This document shows positions 34,501-48,716 of a stretch of DNA of 64,000 bases, in pieces. The notes under the pieces are model-generated. The model searched no databases. It was not told where the DNA came from and was given only the letters and a program-made list of their open reading frames with translations. The stretch spans positions 25,752,001 through 25,816,000 of the forward strand of contig NC_046681.1 in NCBI RefSeq assembly GCF_009870125.1. The letters run 5' to 3'. Within the stretch, counting starts at the first letter, position 1; every line of letters starts with the position of its first letter. Source of the stretch: Drosophila pseudoobscura (taxonomy: Eukaryota; Arthropoda; Insecta; Diptera; Drosophilidae). The translations under genes and the position numbers were made by a program.

Positions 34501-36337
34501 GATGACTCAAGAAAATGTTATTGTGAAACTGAAACCGCCCTGAACTAGGACAGATGATAAGCCAGGCGTGTACTCCGCACACTCTGAATCTCAATCACTC
34601 TGGCATCTATCTCTTTAATGTTTTCCTCAATTAAGAATCAGAGTCTTGATGTCTGGCACTAGACCAAACCAACACAACTGAGTTTTTGGAGGTAAATACC
34701 AGTTTTAACTAATCCCCAAAGCTGATAAGAGGGCGGGAAAAACATATAGAGAATGGCAGTGTTTTGGAGCGACCTCCGGAAGAAGCAACGCTCTCTGGCA
34801 GGTCTGTGCCTAGGATTCTCCTAATAAAACAATCAACAAGAAATGGGGATTCACCTGCTAATTATTTTGGGGTGGGAAGGGAACCATTCGGAAGCAGGTA
34901 TTCAAATGGGGTTAATGTCGGCTAATGAGATGTCATTTTGGTTGAGCAAAGTCTTTTGTTGTCTGGGTTACAGTGACGTCACAGCGGTTTGAACCGGTTA
35001 AAGGCGGTAGATAGCCGGCTTCGATTTGGTTTCCATATTGTTTTGTTTCTCGGCTAAGAACCAAGCAGTAAACCAACTGGAGCCGGACCTTATCAATGCA
35101 CTTACCTTGTAACATCATCTCTCTCTCTCTCGCGGAGAGTTATTTTCCCCATCTTTCAATGCAAAAGGGGGCTTCAAGACCCCGACCCGGCCCCGAGCAG
35201 ACGATCGTGTGACGGAAGTTTTTCTTATTTGCTGCCGCCTGTGGGGCGTTTCATTCTCTCCCGCAATCTTTCTCTCTCTCTGATTCTCTCATTTTCTCTC
35301 TCTGGCTGAGCTGAGTCTTTTTGAAAAATCAACGTTTTTTGAAATATTGAATACGAGTTTTCAGATTCATCTCGACGGTGACCGCGTCAAGTTCCCCATT
35401 CGCCAGTCGCTCTTTACAATCGACATACATATAATAATCTTTACATCAATCCGATTGTGTGTGAATAATTGCGTGTTTTGTAATATTACGTATGAATATA
35501 AATATATACAAATATTGTGGCAGTTTATCAAATTGATTTGTTGAAGGTGAATAAACTTCTATGCCTACATTTTTAAGTGTGCAAAGAATTAAGGAAATGG
35601 AAAATATCAACCTCGAGTATTTATGAAATAAATGTGTGGAATTATGTAGATTATTTTCAAGAACAAAGATAAAATATGAGTGGTTAAGATCTTCAAGAAG
35701 TATTCCTCTGTTACACAGATTCCAAAAAAGTATTTTTGTATCAGCTTTATACGAAGAACTGGTTAAACGATTGTGTTTTGAGAGCAATTTCTATATATAC
35801 TAGTATGGAGTATTCTAAAAAAAAATTGTGTAATATCTCAGCTTTTAGAAAAATTCTAAGCCTGCAAAGATTTCAAGGATCAAGGATGTTTTTTAGATGA
35901 AAAAATTTCCTCCTCGACTTTTGACCTAGTTTAAATAAAGGAAAAACTGTACAAATTCCACCTGCACCTTCATTTACATATTTACTAAGTAGAGTATATA
36001 GAAAATCTGAAACAAATAAAGCAGCTTTAGTAACATATTAGCACTTGTCACGTTGTGGGGCCACGCTTTCATACCGGTTTACAAAAGTGTAAATAAAAAC
36101 AGCATACGTTAAATTATAGATTATAAAAATGCAAAAATGCTAATGAAAAGACCTCCGCCGCTGCTTTCTGCGCTAATCAAATTACAAACAGAACAAAATA
36201 TCAGATAAATATAATAGATTTTCCGTCTGTTTCAGCCTCAAGGTTGGATAAGCCATAGATAGGATTGACCTCAGATTGGAGATCAAGTTCGCAGATCCGA
36301 CACATCCCAGAAGCATTTCAGAAAAAAAACCGCAGAA
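31530..36337. other. Intergenic region between divergent Ly6-A and Ly6-B
   Basis: About 4.8 kb, AT-rich, with CT-rich runs (near 32775-32820, 35120, 35270-35300). It must contain the Ly6-A promoter (left) and the Ly6-B promoter (right). An acceptor-like TCTGTTTCAG at about 36225-36234 could begin a Ly6-B 5' UTR exon. I see no protein gene or structured RNA here. Confidence 0.5.
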
Positions 36338-39300
36338 ATGTCAACGACGCTTCTCGCCTACGCCGTGTGCATTGGATTGATCGTCAATCTCTTATCAGGT
36401 GAATATATAGTCTATATTTAATCTATAGTATATAGTACGTATAGTATTGGGTCTAGCACATTCTCTAGAGAAATATTGGGGGTGGCGGTGGCGGAATTCG
36501 CCAGCTGCCTTTTGTTCATTAATCACATTAAAGCCACATCCAATTTGCCCAAAGACAACAAATACAAGCAAATTGAGTTGTTCTCTGCTTTGTATTAGGC
36601 AAATTGATTAGTTTTTATTTTAGCAAATTGATTCGGGGCTTTCTTTGAGTCTTAAATCAAATGAAATCAACCGCATCTCGTCAGGCAGTCGGACGCGCTG
36701 ATGTGGAAACCCATGGCAAACACTTTTCACTTTGTTGTGTGGGTGTTGTCTGTGAGTCACCTAAACGGATTGCCTTTGCAATGGAAAATGGAATCCAAAC
36801 ATCAGAAATTTAATTGATTTACCAAAAATGGAACAAATTCTGCTCTCCTGTGGATAAATGGACGAACCATTTCTTCCCTTTCTCTGGCAGCAGCTCTAAT
36901 CAAGTGGAAGCCATAAAAGAAGTAGGTAGAAGTCATCCCAGATGATGAATGGCTAACCAATATTTGATCATTGATATGGCTAGGTGTTGGATAGATAGGT
37001 GTGTAGGTGGTTATGCGGTTATGTGGGTTTTAGTAGAGGAAAGATAATGTGAGACAAGTGCAAATGCCTTTAAAAGTGCTCGTTTTTGTTTGAGATGCGA
37101 TGGAGAAGATACCAAGAAGAACCATTGGACAAGCACGCAATCAACATAACACAACTTTTATCTTTTCCAAAAATAGTTAATCTGTTTGTTAAAGAAAAGA
37201 AGAAGACTGCTTTCGTTACTTAAACTAGTTGGAGTTATGAAAAATTCGAGCTAAAGGAGCTTAAGTAGTAGATTACTTTCAGTCTTCTATCCATCATATT
37301 TATACATTTCTGCATATTTCATTTAACTTTCTTTCTATCAGTACGTTTTTCGAGCCATCTATTTATCAATCTATCTATCATACGAGTATATCTATCTACT
37401 TGGGCAGCTATCTTTATATCTATCCAATATTCTAGGTGTATTTTGTTACCCAGGTTTATGTATGTTTCAGGCTATCTACATATATTTATAGCCATATATA
37501 CAGCCTATCCATCCATAATTCTATAAAGCTAAAGCTATGCATCTGTTCCCATTTTGGCACTATCTTTCTCCAGCTCGTACGTAGTATTTTTCAAAAATTC
37601 TATTCTATATACTACACCCACTCCGAGTATCGCTATTGGCAAATTGATTGTCCAAGCAAATTTCCAGCTCGCACTCACCTGCTAAGGGAATATTTGAATG
37701 GCGTTAAATTATATTGAAACTGTTTGTACGCGAATATATATACGGCTGTAATCGGTAATGCAAATATTCACGTTTATGGGCATAAAAGCGGCAAGTAAAT
37801 GCCACTTTCCCAGCTGCCAGTCCCTGCCCTGCCCCCTTTCCAAGGCAAAGAGCCCCGCGATTCAAGAGCGCGTTTCATTAGCGTACGATTGTCAGGCGGA
37901 AAGTTGCAACAAAGGCAACAGTTGTGCGGCGCAGAGAGTGAAAGAGGGGCCACAGATATCACGCTTGAGTGCACCACCCAGCCCCTTGCCCTGATACACC
38001 CGCCCCTCTCTGTTCAGCTCAAGTTCAAGTTTGCTGAAAGCCGCATGAATATGCAGCAAATGTAAAATGCAAATGAAAATAGTAAAATGCAAATTCCGAA
38101 TCAGATTTCAAATACCAAATGTAACTCGAGACTACAACTGCCACTGCCACTGCCACCGCAGATTTTTATGGCAGGTGATTTTTTATGACACAATGTTTGT
38201 ACGTGTTTTTATTTGTCTTAATTACCAAAAAAGAGGGGCACGTGAGTGGCTTACGAGGCGTCTAATTTCCCCCGTTTTCACTGCCCTACGCCGTCTCTAT
38301 GCAAAAAGTTGCGCATACGCCTCACTAAGCGCTCGACATTTGTAATCCTGACAGGTTCAGGCATACGAGTATTTCAAAATTTACAAGTACAATATCAGAG
38401 ACCGCTATTACTTTTGTCTGCCTTTGTTTTGCTACAAATGTCCTTGCCCTTTGGCGTGGAAGTCTGTTCCTTGGGATAGTACTATCAGAAATACCCTTTT
38501 TAATGATCAATTATATGTTTTCTTTACAGGAATTTGAGGTGGGGCTTTAGAAATCCGATTGAATATGCGTATCATAAAGATTCGTTTTGATCATTTTAGA
38601 TATGATATCCGAGATATCATTTTTAGCTCCCAGTAAGGGCTCCCACTCTTCGCTGCAGCTCTGCCATCAGCCGAAGGCAAGGCAAGTTTTTTGTACGCCT
38701 CTCGACGTCTCGCGTGCCAGCAGTTGGATATGTTTCGGCATTTACGAGTATTTTTTGCTGTGCCCCCAAAGTAGTTGACATGCAATTATTCAGGTTACTG
38801 CAGCACGTTGACGGGGGGCTACGTTTGAGAGTCGGTTTGTCAGGGGCTGACATAGTGGCTGACAAGGCCTGGGACTAGGGGCGGCGGCGATGGCTAATAA
38901 AATAATTTACTGTCAAAGTGTCGGGGAGTTTGAAAAGGGCGAATCGCGGCATTTGAATGCCGTTAGACATTAGAGGTTGCAAATATCCAATTAATTTGTC
39001 TCCTTCTACGATTTCAGTGGACGCCCTGCGATGCCATCAGTGCAACTCCCATTCGAACGAGGACTGCGCCAGTTTATTGGTCAATACTCCACGCGCCCAG
39101 CGAGATGACCAGTTTCTGAAGGACTGTGCACCCCGTGGTGAGAAGGAGGCCTTCTGCCGCAAAACGATCCTGAAGTTCGAGGTGAACGGGGAGCACCGCA
39201 TCGAGCGAGGCTGCGGCTGGATCGAGGAGAAGATGCAGAACGCCTGCTTCACTGCCGACAACGAGGGATACAAGCAGACCATATGCACCTGCAGCCAGGA

Positions 39301-39394
39301 AGGCTGCAATGGAGCCACCTCCCTCCTGGGGGCACAATACACTCTGGCAGCCGCTGCCATCAGTCTGCTCGTCGTCAGCCTCATCAGAAACTAA
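36338..39394 (+). CDS. Ly6-B: Ly6/uPAR three-finger protein, GPI-anchored type
   Basis: Two exons, 36338-36398 and 39018-39394, give 145 residues. Exon 1 is the signal peptide (MSTTLLAYAVCIGLIVNLLS) and ends in phase 1. Exon 2 encodes the whole three-finger domain starting LRCHQCNS (Cys26, 29, 37, 57, 67 ...) and ending CTCSQEGCNG. A hydrophobic tail (LAAAAISLLVVSLI) follows, typical of a GPI signal. Unlike its neighbours it has no second intron inside the domain, so that intron was probably lost. It is closest in spacing and style to Ly6-A (both have a DxNCA/DCA third cysteine and a KDC.. fourth). The 2.6-kb intron is non-coding. Function is not known from sequence. Confidence 0.92.
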
Positions 39395-42300
39395 CCTTAG
39401 GCCAATCATTCATCCGAAGCGTATGCGCCTGCTCCCTAAAAGTACGAGTACCTTCAGCTACCTGTTTTTTCAGCTATGCCATATAAGTAATGTTATGTCT
39501 ACATCTTCCGAAGGGACGGGCGCTCCCATCTGTCCGGCAACTGTTTCGCGTTTAGTTTTGTATTTCTATTTAATTTCTATGAAAATATAAGCCTTACATT
39601 TAACAAAAATATCCCCAGAGCCCGTTCCAACTCTCGCTTGCTTGCTTTTCATTTGGAGCTTAAAATTTCAGCTTGATTCTGCAACTTTAATCCTTGGACC
39701 AGACCTTGGTCCTTGGACCACTTGGGCTGGATGTGCATGATGGGAGGATGTTTTGATAGCCTCAATCTCGTGCTCTGAGCTGTTATTGCTTCCTGCGTTG
39801 GCCAAGCCCCATCGCCATCCCCATCCCTATCCCTCTGCCCTGCCATATTTCTCCACTTGCAAATTGTTTAAGCCGTCGGAAAGAAAATGGATAAAATAGG
39901 TTAACTTAAACGGAAGTGAGACTAAAGCAGTACAAAGATAATGTTTATAGTATCAGGCTACAAGAAGATTAACTATTAATATTAAATCTAAATAAAAAAG
40001 AGAAGAAACGTGGCTATTTGCTGATAAAAGTGTACAGATATGTACATATCTTTAGATAGGCTCCATCTACAAAACACATTCAAATCCTTAAATCTGATAC
40101 ATTTTCACTCTGCTTTGCACTCAACATTGATTCTCTCACAGAACCACAACATATCATAATCCTTTTATACTGAAGCACTCTGCCGAAAATCGTTAATTAC
40201 TCTGTCCGACCAAAAGGCTGTCCATTAATTCTCGATGTATGCCTAAAACCTATAATCGTTTCCCTACAGCAATTCAATTATTTATGTTTTGCACTTAAAT
40301 CACTTTGACATCGACTGAGAGAACTTTCATTTTGGCAGAAATCCGAAATTTATGCGTTAAAAGGGAATGCGGCGAGATGGGGCTCTTGGCAGCCGGCTGT
40401 GCAAAATGTTGCGGCAATTATATAAAATCGAAATTTTCATATGGAAAAGGCAGTGGGATGAACGCATGAATTGACCAAGGACTCGCCTACACTCTATACA
40501 TTTGGGAGTGTCTGTCGCCCTGTCCATCGCCTTTGATAGTAGCTGCTGCCAAAATGTCTGCTGAAATTGCTTTGGATGTGTGGCCAAAAGCAGAGACCAA
40601 AGTCAGTGTCTACGCAGGCCAAAAATAATAGGGCAACTTTGTTAGTTTTATTGTTGAGGCTGGGGAGGATGGGGAACGGGAACAACCCTGACGACATGTT
40701 GGCCCATTAAGTCAAGCACAGAACCCACCCAAAGACCCACTGACTGGTGGCTTTTTTTTTTGCTGTGAACAGTAACTTTAATGCGCTGGCAGTTGTTGTT
40801 TGTCTTACCACAGACACAGATATACAGGATATACACTCTCACAGATATGTATACAGGATACTCTGTCTCACAGAAGGCTACTCGGACACAGAGACAGTCT
40901 ACACTCACAGATACATCCTCAGAGCTACAGATACAGATACAAGTGCTAAGACGACCTACATGCGTTACATTTTGTGTTCTGTCGTCGCCAGTTCAAATAG
41001 TTCTGCAGCTTTTGTCTATGGGTGCGTTCTGTCGCCAGTGTGGCGCCCCTGGCCACAGCAACAGCATCCGCAAAGCAAAGCATGCCAGGCCCCATGATCC
41101 GCCATCCGCTGTGGCCCCCACACCATCCCGCATCCCAACCAATGCTCGACCCTGCCCCAGCCTTGCCTCATGTCTGTGTTCAGTCGCTGGCTTCCTTTTA
41201 TTTTTGTGGACAGCTTGGCGCCAACATAAAAAACATTGATTTTGAATTCACAGAGCGCCCTCGGGCCAAAAAATATTGCTCAAATCATTTATTACTGTTG
41301 TTGAAGAGCATTTTCAGCATCTGCTTAATTGTTTAAACAAAGTTTTCTAGAGCAAGGAGTGTTACTTTTTTCCCAAAAACCTAATTATAGAAATCGAAAG
41401 AAAGTTTTCAATGATAATTTGATTGGCAAGGGTGTTATAAATGGCACTTCATGTGCTTACGACTCATAATAAATTATTAAGATATTATTTTTTTTGTTCA
41501 TTTATCATGATAATTCCGAACACAAGAAGGTATGGCACGGCTCAGAAAGCCCCACATATAGCGGTTAGCAGCTACAGATTTGAATTGTTTTATGCCTATT
41601 GAATTTTGCGACATGATTTCTACATACCATTTCTACAAGAATTTTACATATTACTTATTGACATTAATGGTCCGCTACCTTCGTGTTGCATACTTTCGGG
41701 CTTGCGGCTTTTGGCGAAAACAATTATTGAGGAAACTACGCATACGCGGTGTTGTACGCAACGAAAACATTTCTTCCCCCAAGTTTTAAGTTGGCTTTCT
41801 TTTTGTTTTCTCTGTGAACGTGTAAATATGAGTGCAATGCCATAATCATAATATTGTGCGAGTAGGAATTTCCATAATCAAAGTTGTTCTCAGTTTTGTT
41901 TTCCAGGCACTTCTGAAGGGGTAATTGTCTGTGAAATCAGATGGGTTTTTATGTGGTGGTTGAACCAAAATTTCTTGGAATAAATTTAATATAATTTTAA
42001 AGTTGTTTTTTTTTCTTCAAAATTTGAGATGTTTCTAATGCTTCTACAAAACGAAAAATTATCCGACTATATTAAGAGAAGACCTCTAGAGTTTTCCAAA
42101 GCTTATCATCTTCGGGGTATATTCATGTTCTTGTGTCGCCTATTTCTACATATTATACAAGTATTTTGTTATTTTTCTTAATGCCATTGACGCGATATCC
42201 TATCCAAGAACATCTTTCACTTTCTAATGACGTTAAAATCTCAACAAAGTTTTCGTTGTGCTCGCATACAATCTGTCTCTGGCATTCGTTAGCATTTTAG

Positions 42301-45300
42301 AGCGACTCGCAGATTTCTTATGTTAATCAGTTGGATGATTTATATGTGGCTTTGCGTACTGCAAAAGAACATAAATATTTTTATTGTTGCCCGCTCGAAG
42401 GGAGTCACGTACCGACCATGACGTATACGCAATCCGTAGGAGATATGTATTTTCACATTCCGCCTAGGATATTTTGTATTTACCACGCCCTCAACCGAAA
42501 GGCTGATTGTTGGAGATGGTGGTGATGATTCTGTCACTGCTGCTCCTGCATTCTAGGTCACGTGCAGAGGGAGACACCCACAAATTGCTGTCATAGTTCT
42601 CCCCGGGTGCTTCCACTTCCGCTACGTGCTCAGTCAGCTCATTGACCTGTAAATTGTAAAAGACAAGTGGGAGAAGGAAATTCTTTTCCCTCTTTTACCA
42701 GCTTTTGTTCTCTGCTTTTCGCTAGGGTCTACCTGAAGCCGCTGCTCGAATTGCACTGAAATTGCAGTCAAGTGCAAGCGATTGCTGGAAAAAATTACGT
42801 ACTTTGTGCATTGTTTGCCTGTTAAATTGATTTTATGTGCTTTGCATTCTTCAGATGATCCATAAGGGATTATGGCAGAGCGGGGCGGTGTCTGCTACAT
42901 CATTACTGCGAAGGGGATTTGTGGAATTTGGAATTTCTATTAGAAAAACAACACTTATAGGTGAAGTACTTGTAATATTTTCCCATATAACATGTTTTCT
43001 CGTCATATTTTCCATTTCTCTAGTGTACTTTTATGTCATGCACTAACTTTTCCCTTGAAAGTTTTTTATGTACCATAAAATGATCAAAGCCATCCGCATA
43101 TCACATAAAGCTTATTTAAATAAGTTATTCGACACAAAATGTATTAAGGTTTTAGTTTAAGGAAATTGAATCCCAAATCAGCCATTAAATATACCCATAA
43201 AATACCTCCTCTATCAGAATATATAGTGCAGAATAATCCCCGTGAGTAGGGGGATGGATATCCATTGTGAAAGAAATTTGTATGTCTTGACTCTCCTTGC
43301 GACCCCAGCATTTGCAAGCGCATTTGTAGCGATTGATTCGCCCAGAAGCTGCAGATATGGCCAACGATAAAGTTTTATGTTTATTGCCGGCTATGGAGGT
43401 GGCTTGACGCTGTCCTTGGTCAATGCCAGGGCCAGTGCCAGTGCCAGTGGCAGTTAATTAGCTTCTGGAGAGAGCTGCCGGCAGCAACAGCCACGCGTGT
43501 ACCTCGGGGCGTATACGTAATAAAACTCAATTAAACTACAGTCAACAGAGAGGCAGAGACTGCCATTTACTGACGTTCTCTGCAGAATCTTTTATAGAAC
43601 TGACATTTACCGACGTTCTGTTCGAGGATGTTCCATTAGCAACGTTGCTCCTTTTATTGAGCTTCGGTGGATTGTCGGAGATACTTAAACCGTAAATATT
43701 TCATAGCTGCGACTGCACAGGAAAAAAGTTTTTCAATTAGCATGCCAGGCGAAAAATTTCAACTAATTAAAGGCCATTTTGTGGGCGGAGGCGAAACAAC
43801 TTTTGACCCACAAATTGTTGTTACACATTTTCTTCTTTTTTTTGGCAAGACAAAATTTATGGGCAGGCAAGGGCACGAAAATAAAAGCACGCTTTACGAT
43901 GTGCACGGTTTAATGCAAAAGATAAGCAGGTTGTAAATCCAAGTCAAGTCGTGGCTATATGTTGGATATGGAGCGCTAGAGAGACCGTTGCAAAAATGTG
44001 TCAAGCTGTAAAAATCGAAAACATAACTAATGGCTGCCTCTAGCGACATGCCATGCATGACCTTTGGCCAAAGAAAACACAATAACAGGGCAGAGCTAAC
44101 AACAACAAAGACTTGGAGAAAAGAATTGCTAACCGGAAACGGAAGCGTGCGTAAACATTCTTTAATTATGTCCTGTCGCTGTTAGCAAATGAAGTTGCGG
44201 CATGCAATGCCCGGGAAAATGGATGGGAATCGGAGGAATTATGACATCAACATGGGCGACCAGCAGGCGACGACGTCACCATCATCGCCATTGTCCAGAC
44301 AGACCCCGACTTGCCCAATGTGTCCTTGTCACGCAGCAGTCGAAATGAATTGGACTGGCTCTGATTTCAGTTGGTTTTTTTTCTTTTGGCACTCCGATTT
44401 ACATTTTCCGCCATCCACCACGAGACGGCAACAGGCTGCACTTTGGTGGCCGCTAGCCAACGTTTCTGGAGCCAGGATTAACCCTGGAAATGGACGCCCG
44501 AAAGGGTAATTGAAACAGATTCTGGTTATACATTTTGCTGGCAATTCTCTTGCCAAAGAAACTTGTTGATTGGAGATTTTACAGTGTGGTTTTGCGAACA
44601 AAACTGGCCCTGCGTCTGCCATGTCAATATGTAAATAGAAAAAAAGAGTTTTTCTAGCCCAGAACAGCCTCCAAATAATTTTTGGCATAGGATTAGACTA
44701 ACAAAATGTTGGACTACCACAAAGCAAGTTCACTGCTAATGGCAACCCACACTACTAATCCCACTTTACCCCTACTATCCACCCCCACACCCACACTCAC
44801 ATATACTCGTGGAGAAACAAGCGACCACATTAGCCAACACTTTTGGCGGATTTGGGGCCAGGGCCGGGGTCGCGACCTACACCAATCACAGTCTGCATTG
44901 TTTATGATAAATTGAAACGCTTGCCGGCGTGCACTCTGCCCCGCGGGAGATACGGCTGTCATGGAATGGTAGAGCAGTAAACCCCTTTGGATAGCGATAA
45001 ATAAGCGCCCACACCCAGGATGTCAGTGTAGTCGTCGTCGTAGTCCAGAGGCGAGGTCAGAGCCAGAGCCAGAGCCAAAGTCAAGCCGCAATGCAAAAAA
45101 GCGGATGAGTTTTTCGCTCTTGGGCGCCACTAATTGCTGCGCATTGTTGCGCCATCCTGTGGTCTCCAAACCCGTTCCTGAGACAACTCCCCAGGCACTC
45201 ATAATTTCACAGAATCCCAAGGATCCATTTCCATGGCTCCATGGCTCCACGGCTCCCCCTCCGGTGTGGTGTCGCCACGCAGCTCGCTCTTCATTTTCCG

Positions 45301-46057
45301 CTTATTTTATGAATACATAATTTCATTTTGGCTCAACCGCGCCGAGTCCAGTTACTGATAGGTCAAATGGGTGGGATAAACCCCACTCCCTGGACTCCTC
45401 CAGGACATGGTTTATTGCTGCTGGTTTCAAGTGGCTGCTGGCCTTGCGGCCAAAACAGTTTTTGGCTAAGAGATTGCAATATTCGAAAGAGGGAGGCTGC
45501 TGCTGCTGCTGCCGCTCTTTCTTTGACGAACGCTTCCCTACCAATCTTTTGGTTTTGCATTTCGCAATTTGAATAATTTTTCTCTTTTGCAGCCATGTGG
45601 GGGTACCCAAGATGTTATTACTGTCAGAATCAGGAGCCACTCGAGCGACGACGTTGACGTCGACGTCGACTACGACGCACCCACGCAATATACACCAGGA
45701 GGGAAGAAGGACGAAGGACGCAGGACGCAGGACCCCCGAGACGACAGTAGTCGTTGCCTGTGAAGCCTTCGTTTGGTACACTCGTGCCCAAAACGATGAC
45801 GTCGCCCTCGTCGTACCCGTGGCTGTCGGTTCAGTCTAGCGTAGGTCCTCCTCTTGAAGGCAATTGCCTTTGCCTTTCTGGCTTCCAATTTCAGTTTTCA
45901 TTTGGCCAGCGGCAGTGGCACAACACACCAGAAATTGTGGCAAGTGCGAACACAACTGAGTTGAGAGCTCAGGGCGCGAGTGGAATAAAATATTTGAAAA
46001 GTTTCCAAAAAATTAAATATAAATCAAAAACACAGAAGAAGAAACCACGTGAAAATA
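39395..46057. other. Large intergenic region between Ly6-B and Ly6-C
   Basis: About 6.7 kb with no coding exon that I can support. It holds a CACAGATA-rich stretch (40810-40940), several AT-rich blocks and CAG/GTCGAC-type repeats near 45640-45680. A TCAGTC initiator-like site at 45831-45836 may start Ly6-C, but it has no TATA box or DPE in register. Distal enhancers could lie here; nothing specific is visible. Confidence 0.5.
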
Positions 46058-48716
46058 ATGAGCTATAAAGAGTCGGCTATTTTGTGGCTGTTGGCCCTGC
46101 ATTGCTGCATATCGTATGGTGTGTGTTACCTGTGGCTTTTTGAATGCTGAATTTCAAGTAAACCGAAATATCCTTCTATCCTGCAGGCGCAGCCATACAG
46201 TGCTTTGTGTGCGATTCGAGCGACAATCCCAGTTGTGCCGATCTGGGTTCCAATTCGAGCATTGTGCCGGAGGTAAGTCGGTGAACAGATTACGAATTGC
46301 GAAAGGCTCATCCATCACCAGTCTGGTGGATTGATTGATGATGTGGGACCTGTTGTTGAGTTGCGTATTCGAGAGGCCCGTCCCTTCTAGGCGGCACATT
46401 TTTAGCCCGGTCATTTCACTTAACCTTTTGCCAGCCTAATCACATCTCTCGTGACCTTAATCAAAGTGCTGGCACTCACAAATTAAAACTACATGGCCCA
46501 TAAATCTAGCACCTTCAAAAAAAAAAAAATATACAAAACAGGAAAAACTGTTAGAAATAGACCCCACAAAAGCGGAAACGGAAACGTGCAACGTCGTCGT
46601 CCTCCGCCTCCGTTAAGTGAATTTTCTGTTACTGGCATCTCTCTCTCCCTCTCTCTCTCTCTCTATCCAAAAACTGCGAGTGGTGTCCCAGTGAGAATGC
46701 CAAGGCAAGCGACGGAATGAAAGGAACTTAACCCGGCCACGTGCCAAACAGTTGGAATACTTTTACAAAAGTCTAACAACGTAAATTTTCAGCACTTGAG
46801 TTCCTCTTTCTCCCCCTTTGTGACAGTTCTGTGAGGGAATCTCGTTAGCTCTTGGCACAAAAAAATTAATTCAATTCTCTTGTAGAGCAGCAACTGCCAA
46901 AACGATTGCCATCTATGATTTGTAATCTCTGTGTAAAATAAAATTGAATTGGCAAAGAGAAAGATGTATAAAAACGACTGCCAAAAAGGAATGGAATGAA
47001 CAAATTCCTGGAATTCACGGAACAAAAATATATGTATGTTTGAAAAGAGAAACGCGTCCAACGAGCATATCTTTATTATTTAATCTGAAATGTTGGATAG
47101 ACTTATTGCAATTCAATTGTAACTACAACTCCTACAGATTGTTCTGTTCCACTTTATACAAAAATTAAAACAAATGAACAAAGTAATTAAATTCTTCGAT
47201 AATGATGAGAATTCCAGTAGTTTCAAGCATTAAGCGTAATCTTATGCTACTTACTTAAATTCCATTCTATTCCCGTACTACTATTTACTTATTCAAGCTA
47301 TAAATTCCACAGCAGTTGAGTAACTCAAAATATCATCAAGATAGTAAACCAACTTTAACGGGGAACTACCCATCTTTAATAAATTTCTGAGCTTTCTTAT
47401 ATAGGCCGTAGTTATGATTAGAGTGCCCTTATTTCTCCTCATATTTGTGATATCTGTGTTGAATGCAGGGCAGCGCAGTTTCAATAATCGTTATGTGAGT
47501 GCATTTTCCCCATTGATAGCGAAGGTCGTCTCGTCGCATCGCAATGCATCAATACTGATACTCGTATCGCTCATTGACCATATATTTATAGATAAGATAA
47601 ATCAGTTACTAGCAATCACAATTAAGGCATTAATTACAGACTGGAGACAACATTGTAGTGAATGCAAATGCAATGCGACCATTTCTCTCATTATTTCTAG
47701 TGAAAGTCAATCGTTTTAGTTCATAAAAGACACAATTCTTCAAGATGGTTCTATCATTTTCGTTTCAGACCTGCACTTTGGACAAAATGAAGTCACTGGA
47801 CACCTGGCTGTTTGATCTGAACAAGTTCTCCTACTTCGATAATGGGGCCAACAAGAATCCGCTAATGAATTGCCAAAAAGTTGTGGCCAGAGATCGTAAG
47901 TAGAGAGGGTTTTGAATGGTAAAAAGGTTGACGACATGTTGGAGTGGAAGTGTTTGAAGTGAAAATTAAGACATATTTTTCCAAAAGAAAGAAAGGATAT
48001 TGGATTGTGCCTAACCTTCGAATTAAGATGTACGATTATCTGTCATATCTATTTACATCTCACTCCATGATTCATTTATTGAACCTAAACCTCTGCTCTC
48101 TGTCAGCCACAAAGTATATATCTGGTTTATGGCTGACTTTTATCAGAGAATGGTTTTGCGATACACATTTCGTTGCACATTTCGTTATCAGTTTTTTTTT
48201 ATGACAAGGAAATGTTCAAATATTCCCACTTTTTATGAACCAGAATCGAAAAAACCTTTTTATAAACAATCGAGATTTATCGATTTATTTTCTTTGGAAA
48301 AACATAAACTGCACATCAGTTTCACCAGAATATCATAGTTAGAGCTATCCGTTCTCTACTTTTTTCCCACAGCTGACACCAGAAAGATCGTAACGGCTCG
48401 CTTTTGCCAGCTGGACACTGGAGACTCGGATGCCTGTGAGATTCTACGAAGCAAGCTGCGTATCACCAATGCGGGCGACAGCAGTCGCGATCAGGGCCGG
48501 CGGGATCGGGACCAACAGCAGCGTCGCAAGGGCCAGCAGGGCTATGGCTATGGCCAGGAATCGTCCGATAATGACGAGGAATCGGAGGAGGATACCTTCT
48601 TCTGTGACATTTGCAGATCGGATCGGTGCAACGGGGCCGCGGCAGTGACGTTGACTTTGGGTTCGGTGGCGGCAATCCTTTTGGTAAACCTAATGCCAGG
48701 ACTAATACACTGTTGA
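46058..48716 (+). CDS. Ly6-C: Ly6/uPAR three-finger protein with a charged loop insert
   Basis: Four exons (46058-46118, 46187-46272, 47769-47895, 48373-48716) join with matching phases (1, 0, 1) into 205 residues. The signal peptide is MSYKESAILWLLALHCCISYG. The mature protein begins AAIQCFVCDSSDNPSC and ends FFCDICRSDRCNG, followed by a hydrophobic tail (VTLTLGSVAAILLVNLMPGLI). A ~45-residue polar insert rich in Arg, Gln, Gly, Ser and Glu (about residues 119-163) sits between the C-terminal cysteine groups. It contains an RRDR/QQRRKG basic patch followed by an acidic stretch. The third finger is therefore extended compared with A and B. Surface-anchored; role unknown. The ~1.5-kb second intron and ~0.5-kb third intron hold nothing recognisable. 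Confidence 0.9.
46643..46670. repeat. CT microsatellite
   Basis: CTCTCTCTCCCTCTCTC-type run inside the second intron of Ly6-C. Simple sequence, no further meaning seen. Confidence 0.8.

Noticed and set aside
45831-45836. Initiator for Ly6-C
   Set aside because: TCAGTC fits the initiator consensus, but neither TATA nor DPE is at the expected distance, so it is too weak to list as a promoter.
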